Source of the DNA: a virus
Reading direction: 5' to 3' (one strand)
Length of the DNA: 64,000 nucleotides
Virus record (IMG/VR): IMGVR_UViG_3300036823_000117
Coordinates: 1 to 64,000 of that record
The position numbers and the translations under genes are program-made. A model generated the notes under the pieces. That model searched no databases. It was not told where the DNA came from and worked only from the letters and a program-made list of their open reading frames with translations. Positions 45,858 to 54,390 of the stretch are shown one piece after another; the first letter of the stretch is position 1; each line of letters starts with the position of its first letter.

Positions 45858-46291
45858 CCGCCGTCCCCGTGATCAGCTGCGGGGAAGCCCGCGGCGCAGT
45901 CTGGTGCGCGACATGCCAGGAAGCATGGTCGGTACGCGTCCCCCTGTTCGCCGACGGGGTCCTCGCCGGCGAGTTCTCCTGCTGCCCCGGGTGCGGCACC
46001 TCCCACGCGGTCCCGTCCGCGAAGATCGAGGACGGCGACCAGCCGGCCGGCGCGACCGCGGCCGAAGGCCGCCGGGTCATGCTGCCCTTCCCGGCGCGGC
46101 TCCGCTCGGCGTGGCTGGCAGTCCGCGGCCGCGACGAGACACTGCCGGGCTGCGCGTACGGCGACTGCGGGCGCCGCGGGTCAAGCCGCTGGCAGTTCGC
46201 GCTGCCTGTAGATGACGGAACTTACAGGTACGCCTTCTGCCGGAAACGACATCGTGATCGGTGGGCGGCTGAGAACCAGTTCGTCAGTTAG
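45854..46291 (+). CDS. Zinc-binding protein (145 aa)
   Basis: Coupled to the previous gene by ATGA. Cys residues at CATCQ, CCPGCG, CAYGDCGR and CRKRH are enough for two zinc sites. The fold is a zinc ribbon in the first half and a strand-rich domain in the second. Role unknown. Confidence 0.62.
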   Translation: MTAVPVISCGEARGAVWCATCQEAWSVRVPLFADGVLAGEFSCCPGCGTSHAVPSAKIEDGDQPAGATAAEGRRVMLPFPARLRSAWLAVRGRDETLPGCAYGDCGRRGSSRWQFALPVDDGTYRYAFCRKRHRDRWAAENQFVS

Positions 46292-46495
46292 CGTCCCGGC
46301 GGCCGGCGTCCAGCTGATCGGCCCTATCTCGATGTGCGCCCACTGGCTGTGATCTTCCGGTGATGACCCGGGCGCCCCGAACGAGATCATCGAGCATCCT
46401 GCCCGGCACCTGTCGCACCGCAGGTCTTCCTGGGTGACCTGCGACTTGCAGGGGTGCCCTGTCCACCGGCCGCACTGGCAAGTCGGTCGCTTCAA
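46181..46495 (-). CDS. Possible leftward Cys-rich protein (104 aa)
   Basis: The frame opens MKRPTCQCGRWTGHPCKS and has a regular Cys pattern (CDRCRAGC). It overlaps the end of the rightward zinc protein by 111 bases, so one of the two may be wrong at its end. It is included with reservations. Confidence 0.35.
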   Translation of the reverse strand: MKRPTCQCGRWTGHPCKSQVTQEDLRCDRCRAGCSMISFGAPGSSPEDHSQWAHIEIGPISWTPAAGTLTDELVLSRPPITMSFPAEGVPVSSVIYRQRELPAA

Positions 46496-46549
46496 AGCAC
46501 ATCCCCCTGGAATGACGGCGGATCCCGATAAGATGTTCTAGACAATGGT

Positions 46550-46579
46550 GGCCTGACGGTGGTGACACACCGCCAGGCC
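46550..46579. other. Hairpin upstream of the HNH gene
   Basis: GGCCTGACGGTG pairs with CACCGCCAGGCC with one mismatch. It may mark one edge of an inserted nuclease gene or act as a terminator. Confidence 0.4.
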
Positions 46580-46613
46580 GTCCGCCGATCACCTGATCTC
46601 ACCAGGGACCGAC

Positions 46614-47396
46614 ATGGCCAAGAGTAAGTGCACCGCCCCCGGCTGCGAAAGAGTCGAGCAACTTCGGCGCGGCCTATGCAACAGGGACCGTCAGCGCCTC
46701 GCCCGGACCGGCTCCCTCGCCGACCCGGCGCCCATCACCGAGTGCGCCAAGGGCCACGAGTACACGCCCGAGAACACCTACACCGACCCGGCCGGCAAGC
46801 GGCACTGCCGCGAATGCGGCCGGGGAGTGAACAAGCGGTGGCGCGACAGGCGCGAGAAGGTGCCCTGCACGCTCTGCGCCCGGACCGCTGAGAAGCACGG
46901 GCTGTGCACGTCACACTTCCGGCGGCTGCAGGCGACAGGCAACCCGCTGAGCTCGGCTATCCGCGAGGCGAAACTAGACCCGGGGGAAAGACTCCGCCGC
47001 CGTCGCGCGGCTGTGCGGGCCTACGGTGCCGAACACGCCGTGGAACTGCTCGCCAAGCGGCAAGCGCTGCGCGAGGCCAACCCGGAACTGATCCGGGCCA
47101 TGGCTCGATCGCGGGCCGGGTTCTGGCGCGCAACCCATCCCGATGCCCTCCGCATCGACCGGCCGGCGGTCGACGCCGAGAAGGTTGACTACTCGGCGCT
47201 TCTTGACGAACACGGCATGGTCTGCCACATATGCGGCGGGGACATCGGCGGGTGGGGCGACCTGCACTTCGATCACGTCATCCCGATCGCCCGCGGCGGC
47301 GGCCACACCGCGGAGAACGTCCGGCCAGCGCACGCGCTGTGCAATCAGCGCAAGAAAGACAAGCTCATGTCCGAGCTGGGAGACATCGCCAGCTAG
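46614..47396 (+). CDS. HNH endonuclease with extra zinc fingers (260 aa)
   Basis: The N-terminal half has repeated Cys groups (CTAPGCERV, CAKGHEYTPENTY, CRECGRG, CTLCARTAEKHGLCTSH) that form short zinc modules for DNA binding. The HNH core is at residues 200-255: CHICGG, LHFDHVIPIARGGGHTAENVRPAHALCN. Free-standing HNH genes of this kind beside terminase and portal genes are usually homing nucleases. The recoded portal segment that follows fits with this. Confidence 0.88.
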   Translation: MAKSKCTAPGCERVEQLRRGLCNRDRQRLARTGSLADPAPITECAKGHEYTPENTYTDPAGKRHCRECGRGVNKRWRDRREKVPCTLCARTAEKHGLCTSHFRRLQATGNPLSSAIREAKLDPGERLRRRRAAVRAYGAEHAVELLAKRQALREANPELIRAMARSRAGFWRATHPDALRIDRPAVDAEKVDYSALLDEHGMVCHICGGDIGGWGDLHFDHVIPIARGGGHTAENVRPAHALCNQRKKDKLMSELGDIAS

Positions 47397-47399
47397 ATG

Positions 47400-47425
47400 T
47401 CACCCCTTCTTGGGAGAGGGGGTGA
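47400..47425. other. Hairpin between the HNH and portal genes
   Basis: TCACCCC at 47400-47406 pairs with GGGGTGA at 47419-47425. It may be a terminator or a boundary of the HNH insertion. Confidence 0.4.
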
Positions 47426-47437
47426 TGCAGGTTGGTT

Positions 47438-47959
47438 ATGGCATTTCAGATGCCCATGGCGGATAACCGGGCTCAGTCCGCTATTCCGCAGGCAAACGCA
47501 CCATGGCCACCGATGGACAGCGAGGCTATTTCATACCAGTATCGTATCTGGAGTGCGTGGTTGTCCGGAAGTGTGGATGAGCTGGCTTGGGTGTATTATA
47601 ACCTATTCCAGAATAGTCCGGTTGCGCGAGCATATTTCGCCACGACCGGCGAGCGCGGACTACCAGTCCCTCGGCCGGGTCAGTACCGTGGCGGGCTTCT
47701 GGGATCCATTAACCGATTACCAAACGCACATTCCATGGCCAGCCGGTGCCCCCTGGTGAAAAGAGGACAAGATACCACATTCCCCTGGCCGGCGACATCG
47801 CCGCCACCAGCGCTGACCTGCTGTTCTCCCGGTTCCCGAAAGTCGCCGCGAAGGACAAGGGCACGCAGACAGTCCTCGACCAGCTGCTCGACGACGGCGC
47901 GCACGCCACGTTCCTGGAAGCCGCGGAGATGTGCTCGGCCCTGGGCGGCGTGTTCTTGA
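47438..47959 (+). CDS. Portal protein N-terminal fragment, frame differs from the body
   Basis: The frame starts at ATG 47438 (upstream TTG 47432 possible). Its first ~90 codons encode an N-terminus that fits a portal (ISYQYRIWSAWLSGSVDELA, then PVPRPGQYRGGLLGSI). After about 47713 the better portal sequence is in the -1 frame, where TAA at 47710 closes that frame upstream. A -1 shift between 47713 and 47745 would join the two parts. The fragment is much less GC-rich than its neighbours. Confidence 0.55.
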   Translation: MAFQMPMADNRAQSAIPQANAPWPPMDSEAISYQYRIWSAWLSGSVDELAWVYYNLFQNSPVARAYFATTGERGLPVPRPGQYRGGLLGSINRLPNAHSMASRCPLVKRGQDTTFPWPATSPPPALTCCSPGSRKSPRRTRARRQSSTSCSTTARTPRSWKPRRCARPWAACS

Positions 47960-49185
47960 GGACCGTGTGGGATACCGAGGTCAGCGACCGGCCGTGGATC
48001 GACCTGGTTGCCGCCGACGCCGCGGTCCCGAGGTTTTCGTACCGCAAGCTGGTCGGCGTCACCTTCTGGCGCATCCTGTCCGATGACGGCAAGGAAGTCG
48101 TCCGCCACCTCGAGACCCACGTGCCCGGCCAGAACCGGATCGTGCACGGCGTCTACAAGGGCGACCAGCAGGACCTTGGCCGGCAGTACGCCCTGACGGA
48201 CTTCCCGGAGACGCAGCAGTTCGCCCAGTACCTCACCGCGGGCGACTCGATTGAGTTCCCCGACCAGCCAAAAGACGCGTCGACCGTCACGTACATCCCG
48301 AACATGCTGCCGAACCGGATCTGGCGGCAGCTCGGGCCGCAGGCCGCGCCGCTGGGCCGGTCGGATTACTCGGGCTGCGAGACGCTCCTCGACGCGCTCG
48401 ACGAGACGTGGACGAGCTGGATGCGGGACATCCAGCTGGCCAAGGCCCGCCTGATCGTCCCGCAGGGCTACGTCGACAACATCGGCAGGGGCAAGGGCGG
48501 CGTTTTTGACCCTGACCGGCAGGTGTACGTCCCCGTTGCCAGCCTCGCCGGGTCCGGCGGGGCGAGCCAGGACATCATGGCGAACCAGTTCAAGATCCGG
48601 TACCTCGAGCACAAGCAGACCATCTCCGAGGCCATCTCCCAGGTGGTCCGCCGCGCCGGGTACTCAGTCGGCGACTTCGGCGAGGATGACAGTACCGTGG
48701 CGCTGACGGCCACGGAGATCGAGGCGCGGGAGCGCCGGTCCCTGATCACCAGGGACAAGAAGATCCTCTACTGGCGGCCCGCGACCCGGGACATCCTGTA
48801 CGGGCTCCTGTCGGTGCAGGCGTCCATGTTCGGCGACAAGTCGATTACCGTCGAGCGGCCCGACATCAACTGGACCGAGATCGTCCTGCCCGACAAGCTC
48901 GAGATCGCGCAGACTGCCGCGGCCCTCGCCGGCGCTGAGGCCGCCTCCAAGCAGACCCTCGTGCAGATGGTCCACCCCGACTGGACCACCGACCAGATCA
49001 ACGAGGAAGTCCAGCGGATCAACCTTGAGGTCGGCACCGAGCTCCTCACTCACGCCCGCATCGACCTCGCCGGAGTCATGGGCGAGCCTCTCGGGCAGCA
49101 GATCCAGGACATCGTCCAGCCAGTGTCCGTGCCGGATGTCCCGGCGCACGTACCGGGTGAGGACGTCGACATGGGAGGCCAGTAA
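47746..49185 (+). CDS. Portal protein, main body
   Basis: The frame opens at GTG 47746 or, if joined, at about 47713 with ITKRTFHGQPVPPGEKRT. Portal features are HIPLAGDIAATSADLLFS and a long helical wing with LIVPQGYVDNIG. There is also a stem and clip region with QDIMANQFKIRYLEHKQTISE and a C-terminal segment ending DVDMGGQ. It forms the 12-fold ring through which DNA enters. Without the preceding fragment it would lack about 100 residues. Confidence 0.88.
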   Translation: MPPGEKRTRYHIPLAGDIAATSADLLFSRFPKVAAKDKGTQTVLDQLLDDGAHATFLEAAEMCSALGGVFLRTVWDTEVSDRPWIDLVAADAAVPRFSYRKLVGVTFWRILSDDGKEVVRHLETHVPGQNRIVHGVYKGDQQDLGRQYALTDFPETQQFAQYLTAGDSIEFPDQPKDASTVTYIPNMLPNRIWRQLGPQAAPLGRSDYSGCETLLDALDETWTSWMRDIQLAKARLIVPQGYVDNIGRGKGGVFDPDRQVYVPVASLAGSGGASQDIMANQFKIRYLEHKQTISEAISQVVRRAGYSVGDFGEDDSTVALTATEIEARERRSLITRDKKILYWRPATRDILYGLLSVQASMFGDKSITVERPDINWTEIVLPDKLEIAQTAAALAGAEAASKQTLVQMVHPDWTTDQINEEVQRINLEVGTELLTHARIDLAGVMGEPLGQQIQDIVQPVSVPDVPAHVPGEDVDMGGQ

Positions 49186-49397
49186 TGCCAGATGCGAAGC
49201 AGCGGGCACGGGACGCGCTCGAGCACCTCAGGGCGTTCGAGCAGGGCGCGCTCGCCGACGTGAAGACCGAGCTCGCCAAGCTCGCGGGCCTGCTCCAGGG
49301 CAACGGCGACCCGGTCGCGGAGCCGGAGCCCGATGAGGCCCCGGCCGCGCCCGCGCCACCGGCTCCCGTCCCGCCGAAGCCGGCCGCCGGGTCCTGA
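49185..49397 (+). CDS. Small coiled-coil protein (70 aa)
   Basis: The ATG overlaps the portal stop as TAATG. A helix (ALEHLRAFEQGALADVKTE) is followed by a Pro/Ala-rich tail. It may attach to the portal or scaffold. Confidence 0.6.
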   Translation: MPDAKQRARDALEHLRAFEQGALADVKTELAKLAGLLQGNGDPVAEPEPDEAPAAPAPPAPVPPKPAAGS

Positions 49398-49398
49398 C

Positions 49399-49626
49399 AT
49401 GGCTAAGGCCACGATCAAGTCGCCCGGCAAGAAGCCAGTCACCTTCACCAAGGGCGGCCTGCACCAGTCCACCGGCACGCCGCAGGGCCAGAAGATCCCG
49501 GCCGCGAAGATGGCCGCCGCGGCGGCCGGGAAGCTCGGGCCGAAGGCCCAGAAACAGGCCGTCATGGCCAAGGGCATGCTGGCCGCCGGCCGGAAGACCG
49601 CGGCCTCCAACAGGAAGAAGGGATAG
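49399..49626 (+). CDS. Basic small protein (75 aa)
   Basis: ATG at 49399, one base after the previous stop. Many Lys and Ala residues (ATIKSPGKKPVTFTKGGL, KMAAAAAGKLGPKAQK). It might bind DNA in the capsid. Confidence 0.55.
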   Translation: MAKATIKSPGKKPVTFTKGGLHQSTGTPQGQKIPAAKMAAAAAGKLGPKAQKQAVMAKGMLAAGRKTAASNRKKG

Positions 49627-49630
49627 CGCC

Positions 49631-49828
49631 ATGGCTATCGGAGCAAGCGGACCCGCCTCCCACGTCCCCACGACCTGCCCGGTTTCCGGTGCGGGTGCCC
49701 AGCCGGCCGCGGGCCGGGTCGGCGCGCACGTCTCGGGTTCCGGCACGATGCCGGGCACCGGGGCGAAGGCCAGTGCGCCGACGCCGCAGCACCCGGGCAA
49801 CACCCACCGGACGTCCGGGCTGAAGTGA
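49631..49828 (+). CDS. Small Gly/Pro-rich protein (65 aa)
   Basis: ATG at 49631. Low-complexity Gly, Ala, Pro and Ser with few charges. Overlaps the next gene as GTGA. Weak support beyond spacing. Confidence 0.4.
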   Translation: MAIGASGPASHVPTTCPVSGAGAQPAAGRVGAHVSGSGTMPGTGAKASAPTPQHPGNTHRTSGLK

Positions 49829-50115
49829 CCCAGCCCAACCGGCGGCAGCCGGCCGGCGCGCACGTCGCGTCGGCTGTCGCCGGCCAGGGGCCGCGGGACC
49901 TGTCCGCGACCCTGGAACGGCACCGGCAGCGCGAAGCGGGCCCGACGCAGCCGCCATCCGCACCGCAGGGCGGCTGGCCGAAGACCGCCGGCCGCGACCC
50001 CGACTCCCCCGTGGGCATCGAGCCGTCGACCCCGTTCACAGGTGACCCGCTGACCTCCGCGACGCCGTTCGCGTACACGTCAGGCAACCAGTCCCACCCG
50101 AACCCGAACTACTAG
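49825..50115 (+). CDS. Disordered protein (96 aa)
   Basis: A GTG at 49825 overlaps the previous stop. Rich in Pro, Gly, Gln and Arg, likely disordered. Ends NQSHPNPNY. Function unknown. Confidence 0.45.
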   Translation: MTQPNRRQPAGAHVASAVAGQGPRDLSATLERHRQREAGPTQPPSAPQGGWPKTAGRDPDSPVGIEPSTPFTGDPLTSATPFAYTSGNQSHPNPNY

Positions 50116-50125
50116 GAGCGCCGCC

Positions 50126-50590
50126 TTGCAGCCGTCTGTCGGTCGCGTGGTTCACTACGTCAGCTACGGGACGCCCGGCGGCGAGTACGGCAAGGAATGC
50201 CGGGCCGCGATCATCACCGAGGCAAAGGCTGACCTGGGCATGACCGACCGTGTCGGGCTCGCCGTGCTCAACCCGTCGGGGCTGTTCTTTGACCCCGGCG
50301 TCGTTTACCACGCAGGCGGCGAAACCGCGGGCACGCCCGGTTGCCCCGATGCGGCGTCGCACGGAAACCCGATGCGGTACTGCGCGTGCGGCTGGACCGA
50401 GGCCGCCTACGCGGGCGGGACCTGGCACTGGCCCGAGCGAACGGGCGACCAAGCGCCGCCGGTCACAGTCAGCTTCTCGGGGGCTGGCCCGCTGAGCGAG
50501 CAGATGATTGCCGGGATCAGGGACATCGTGGCCGCCGAATTGCGCAAGCACGGCGGCCACGAACTGGGCGCCCGCCCGCCTCGGTACTGA
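50126..50590 (+). CDS. Protein of unknown function with Cys residues (154 aa)
   Basis: A TTG at 50126 starts the frame. The protein opens QPSVGRVVHYVSYGTPGGEY and is strand-rich, with CPDAASHGNPMRYCACGW in the middle. Its stop overlaps the next start as TGATG. Similar small proteins occur in actinophage head modules. Confidence 0.58.
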   Translation: MQPSVGRVVHYVSYGTPGGEYGKECRAAIITEAKADLGMTDRVGLAVLNPSGLFFDPGVVYHAGGETAGTPGCPDAASHGNPMRYCACGWTEAAYAGGTWHWPERTGDQAPPVTVSFSGAGPLSEQMIAGIRDIVAAELRKHGGHELGARPPRY

Positions 50591-50682
50591 TGGACGACCT
50601 CACCTGCCGGGCCTGCCGCCGCGGCGACTGCGAGCGGTGCCAGGACCCGAACTGCACCTGTGACCACGGAGGAGACGACTGA
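50590..50682 (+). CDS. Tiny Cys-rich protein (30 aa)
   Basis: It overlaps both neighbours as TGATG. Residues CRACRRGDCERCQDPNCTC form a compact zinc knuckle. Tight coupling and the metal motif support a real peptide. Confidence 0.55.
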   Translation: MDDLTCRACRRGDCERCQDPNCTCDHGGDD

Positions 50683-50945
50683 TGGCCGCGCCTAAGAAGG
50701 ACGGCAAGTCCCGTGTCTCCCGCGCCGCGGCCGCGGCGAAGGCCCGCACTGACGGCGGCGCGGTGAACTCCAAGGCTGACCTGAAGGAGAACGTCGCTCG
50801 CGGCGCCGGCCCGACTGTTCCTGGCCGCAACAAGCCTGTCAGCCGGCCCGTGATGAAGCCCCCGGCGGTCAGCAAGCAGGGTGGCGGGACGATCGCGCAG
50901 CGCGCCAACGCCGTCGCGGCCCGCAGGGCGGCGACGGGGAAGTGA
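50682..50945 (+). CDS. Basic disordered protein (87 aa)
   Basis: The start overlaps the previous stop. Lys/Ala-rich (APKKDGKSRVSRAAAAAK), low-complexity and basic. It resembles small DNA- or capsid-binding proteins. The stop overlaps the next GTG. Confidence 0.5.
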   Translation: MAAPKKDGKSRVSRAAAAAKARTDGGAVNSKADLKENVARGAGPTVPGRNKPVSRPVMKPPAVSKQGGGTIAQRANAVAARRAATGK

Positions 50946-51286
50946 GCGCCGCCGACCTGCAGGCCCTCGTCGGCGGCCTGGTCGCCGACGCGGTCGACTC
51001 CGCAGGAGCGGGCAGCGAGAACATCGGCTACGCCGTCACGTTCTCCCCGATCAACTCCCCTGACGGATCCGGCGCGGTCGCGTGGATGTTCATCCTCACC
51101 ATCCCCAGCGTCCTTTTCGGCACGCTCCCCCACTGTGTCCAGACGGACCCGCTGATCTGCGCGTCGGTCCCGTCGCAGCTGCAGGTCTCCCAGGTCGTCG
51201 GCGCGTGCCTGCCGCCGCTCCGCGCAGCCCGGCAGGCCGAGCGGGAAACCATCCTGGCCGATGGCGCCCAGGGCCGCCTCAACTGA
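50942..51286 (+). CDS. Protein of unknown function (114 aa)
   Basis: GTG at 50942 overlaps the previous stop as GTGA. It has an ordered core (GYAVTFSPINS, WMFILTIPSVLFG) with several Cys. No family was recognised; it precedes the minor capsid gene. Confidence 0.55.
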   Translation: MSAADLQALVGGLVADAVDSAGAGSENIGYAVTFSPINSPDGSGAVAWMFILTIPSVLFGTLPHCVQTDPLICASVPSQLQVSQVVGACLPPLRAARQAERETILADGAQGRLN

Positions 51287-52313
51287 ACCCTCGGGGCAGG
51301 CCCGCGATGACGCTGCTGCGCAGGCCTCCGCCCGGGGCGCCGCAGTCATGGGCGCCGCCGAGACCCTGATCCTCGCCGCCATCGCCGCCGCGGTCCGCAA
51401 GGTACTCGGCGGAATGCCCGCGTCACTCGCGGCCCGCCAGCTCCGCGCCACCCTGGTCGATGTCATGACCCAGGCCCGTTCCGCGATGAACGGGATCCTC
51501 GCCTCAGCCACCCGCGACGCCCGCGCCGACGTCCAGCGGGTTGTCAGCGCCGACCTCGGCGAGCTCGCCGGGATCCTGCCGCAGCGGCCGCTCCCGCCGC
51601 TGGCCCGCCTCGCCGGGGACCTGCGCACCGCCGAGCACACCGCAGCCGCCGCAGCCATGGCCGCCCTCACCGCGATCCTCGCGGCCGCGCTGGCAGCCAG
51701 CACCGTGACCGGCCGTCTCGCCGAAGCGCAGCGGCTCCTCGATGACCTCGCCGCCGCCGGGCTGCACGCCCACACCGACCGCGCCGGCCGCAAGTGGGGA
51801 CTCGGCACCTATGCCTCCGCGGCCACCGCCGGCGCGGTCGCCGCGGCGCACCTGGCCATGCAGCTCGCCGCGTACGAGGACGCGGGCGTCGACCTGGTCC
51901 TCATCACCCGCGACTCCTCGAAGCCGCCGTGCCCGAGGTGCGCGCCGTACCTGTGGAAGGTGCTGTCCCTGTCCGGCCACCACGCCGGCCCGGTCACCAT
52001 CACCGACGCGTCTGGCCGCGACCAGACCCTGCACGTGTCCGGCACCCTCGCCGACGCGCAGGCACACGGCCTGTTCCACCCGAGGTGCCGCGACTCCGCT
52101 CACCCCTGGGCCGACGGCGCGCACATCACCGCCGACGTCCCGCCCGGCCCCGCCGCGGCCCGCGAGCACCAGGCCCGCTACCAGGCCGAGCAGCAGCAGC
52201 GACGCGCAGACCACGCCCGGCTCACCGCCCGCCGACGGCAGGCCATGGCCCTCTCACCGCAGGCCCGCACCCGCGCCCGCCGCAAGGCCGCCGCCCTCAA
52301 GACCACCCGCTGA
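51261..52313 (+). CDS. Minor capsid protein, MuF-like
   Basis: The 350-aa protein has a long helical N-terminus (AETLILAAIAAAVRKVL), then a conserved domain with GVDLVLITRDSSKPPCPRCAPY and GLFHPRCRDSAHPW. That is the Cys/His pattern of phage minor capsid proteins. The tail is basic and helical. It would sit inside or on the head next to the portal, with a possible packaging or ejection role. Confidence 0.8.
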   Translation: MAPRAASTEPSGQARDDAAAQASARGAAVMGAAETLILAAIAAAVRKVLGGMPASLAARQLRATLVDVMTQARSAMNGILASATRDARADVQRVVSADLGELAGILPQRPLPPLARLAGDLRTAEHTAAAAAMAALTAILAAALAASTVTGRLAEAQRLLDDLAAAGLHAHTDRAGRKWGLGTYASAATAGAVAAAHLAMQLAAYEDAGVDLVLITRDSSKPPCPRCAPYLWKVLSLSGHHAGPVTITDASGRDQTLHVSGTLADAQAHGLFHPRCRDSAHPWADGAHITADVPPGPAAAREHQARYQAEQQQRRADHARLTARRRQAMALSPQARTRARRKAAALKTTR

Positions 52314-52326
52314 CCGCGGGTTCCAC

Positions 52327-52349
52327 GCCCGGCCAGGCGCCGGGCTTTT
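52327..52349 (+). terminator. Hairpin terminator with T run
   Basis: GCCCGGC at 52327-52333 pairs with GCCGGGC at 52339-52345, followed by TTTT. It may lower expression of the upstream genes relative to the scaffold and coat protein. Confidence 0.65.
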
Positions 52350-52373
52350 CTCATGCCCCAGGAGGGCCAGTCG

Positions 52374-53318
52374 ATGCTCGACCGATTCCTGCCCGTGACG
52401 CCTGGCGCGCTCATCGGCTACCGCCGCAACGGCACACCGATCCGGCTCATCGCCGGCGGATCTGAGGCAGCCCCGGAGGCTCCTCCCGCACCGCCAGCCG
52501 ACCCGGCGCCGCAGCCACCCGACCCGACCGTGCAGCCGCCTGCCCAGCCGGCCGCCGCACCCGACCCCGCTGGCCAGCCGCCCGCAGACCCGGCCCAGCC
52601 GGCCGCTGAGAGCGTCGACCAGTTGCCCGCGTGGGCGCAGAAGACGATAGCCGAGACGCGCCGCGAGGCCGCCGCAGCCCGCACGAAGGCCAAGGAACTC
52701 GGCGACGCGCAGGCAACACGGGACACCCAGCACGCCGAGCAGATGGCCGGCATCGCCCGCGCCCTCGGCCTCGCCCCCGAGGAAACCACCCCCGAGCAGC
52801 TCACCGCCCAGCGCGACCAGGCCCGTGCCGACGCCGCAGCCAACGCCGCCAGCGCCCGCGCCACGCAGGTCGAGCTCGCCGTGTTCCGCGCCGCCCACCA
52901 GGCCGGCGTGAACGCCAGCGCCCTGCTCGACTCCCGCACCTTCGTCTCGACCCTCGACGGGCTGGACCCGTCATCCGAGGGGTTCGCCCAGGTCGTCGCC
53001 GACAAGATCGCCGCGGCCGTCGAGACGAACCCCGCATGGAAGGCGCAGGTCCCCGTCCCGGCAGTCCCGGCGACTGCCCCCGCGGCCCCGCCGCCCCTCG
53101 CACCGCCCGCCCCGGCGCCACCGGAGCAGGGCGTGCAGCCCCCCGCGGTCCCGGCATCCGGGCCGCAGGGCGGGTTCCCGTCACCGCCGCCTCCGGGCGG
53201 CAGGCAGCTCACTGCCGCGGACGCGCAGAACATGACAGCCCAGCAGGTCCAGGAGGCCATCAACGCGGGGCTGTTCATGGAGGCGGGCTTCGGCCCGGCG
53301 CGCTCGACGCGGCGCTAG
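52374..53318 (+). CDS. Scaffolding protein
   Basis: The ATG at 52374 follows GGAGGGCC and is chosen over the one at 52353. A Pro/Ala-rich first 80 residues precede a long charged helix (WAQKTIAETRREAAAARTKA and further), followed by a Pro-rich region and a short end. This matches the helical scaffold encoded directly upstream of the coat protein in siphoviruses. It guides capsid assembly and leaves the mature head. Confidence 0.78.
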   Translation: MLDRFLPVTPGALIGYRRNGTPIRLIAGGSEAAPEAPPAPPADPAPQPPDPTVQPPAQPAAAPDPAGQPPADPAQPAAESVDQLPAWAQKTIAETRREAAAARTKAKELGDAQATRDTQHAEQMAGIARALGLAPEETTPEQLTAQRDQARADAAANAASARATQVELAVFRAAHQAGVNASALLDSRTFVSTLDGLDPSSEGFAQVVADKIAAAVETNPAWKAQVPVPAVPATAPAAPPPLAPPAPAPPEQGVQPPAVPASGPQGGFPSPPPPGGRQLTAADAQNMTAQQVQEAINAGLFMEAGFGPARSTRR

Positions 53319-53429
53319 TACGACCCCTTCAGCCAGTTCGACCGGTACGCACCCCCAGGCGGGGTGGCCGGCAGTACGTCAGCCAGCCACTCAGTCCCAA
53401 ACGGACATTAGCCAAAGGCGGTGTTAAAC
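53319..53429. other. Short leader of the coat protein gene
   Basis: About 110 bases between scaffold and coat genes. A hairpin-prone GC stretch lies near 53350-53375, followed by AAAGG-type ribosome sequences. No gene seen. Confidence 0.3.
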
Positions 53430-54353
53430 GTGTCGGTACTAGCGTTTAAGCCCGAAATTTGGAGCAAAGTCATCCTCGCCGCGCTCCAGAAGAACCTCGT
53501 TTACGGCTCCCCCGCAGTCGTCAACAGCGACTACGAAGGTGAAGTCGCGGGCCCGGGAAACGTCGTGCACATCACGCAGTTCAGTGACCCGACGATCACC
53601 GCGTACACCCCGAACGCGACTCTGACCTACCAGGCGCTGTCGGACGCCGGGTTCGACCTGAACATCGACCAGGCGCAGTCGTTCAGCTTCGCGGTCGACG
53701 ACGTCGACCGGCGGCAGGCCGCAGGCGACATGCAGTCCTACCTGGAGGAGAGGGCTTCCTACCAGCTGGCCAACACCGCGGACACGTTCCTCGCCGGCCT
53801 GTACACCGGGGTCTCGACGAGCAACGTCATCGCGAACGGCGCGAACTCGTCGATCACCGCCACCCACGAGCTGACCCCCGCGGTCTACTCGTCGACCCAC
53901 CCGGCGGACTTCTACCAGCAGGTCGCCCTGCCTTTGAAGGTCGCCCTCACCCAGGCGAACATCCCCATGAAGGGTCGCTACATGATCCTTCCGCCCTGGG
54001 CCGAGGCACTCATCGAGCAGACCCAGGCGTTCATCGCGATCACCAACATGCAGGGCCAGGCGTCGGAAGTCTTCCAGGAGGGTTCCATCGGCCGCATGGC
54101 CGGCTTCGACCTCTACGTGTCGAACAACGCCGTCAACTTCGACCCGACCGCCAACTCCAACCAGGGCGGGTGGATCGTCCAGGCCGGACATCCCATGGCG
54201 TTGACCTACGCTGAGCAGATCGTTCAAACGGAGGCCCTGAGGCTTCAGACGACATTCGCGGACGGCGTACGCGGATTGCACGTTTACGGGGCAAAGCTGG
54301 TCCGTCCCGACGCAATCGCCGTCGCGGGCGTCATCCGGCCAACCGGCATCTGA
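53430..54353 (+). CDS. Major capsid (coat) protein, P22-like fold
   Basis: GTG at 53430 is preferred over GTG 53421 by spacing from an AAAGG site. The 307-aa protein opens SVLAFKPEIWSKVILAALQK and has YTPNATLTYQALSDAGFDL, then DDVDRRQAAGDMQSYLEERAS. It ends with AGFDLYVSNNAVNFD and GVIRPTGI. This is the plan of coat proteins in the P22-like (gene 5) group. It should form the icosahedral shell. Confidence 0.88.
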   Translation: MSVLAFKPEIWSKVILAALQKNLVYGSPAVVNSDYEGEVAGPGNVVHITQFSDPTITAYTPNATLTYQALSDAGFDLNIDQAQSFSFAVDDVDRRQAAGDMQSYLEERASYQLANTADTFLAGLYTGVSTSNVIANGANSSITATHELTPAVYSSTHPADFYQQVALPLKVALTQANIPMKGRYMILPPWAEALIEQTQAFIAITNMQGQASEVFQEGSIGRMAGFDLYVSNNAVNFDPTANSNQGGWIVQAGHPMALTYAEQIVQTEALRLQTTFADGVRGLHVYGAKLVRPDAIAVAGVIRPTGI

Positions 54354-54390
54354 TCCCTGACCGCAGCGATACAGCAAGGAGACAGGGCAG

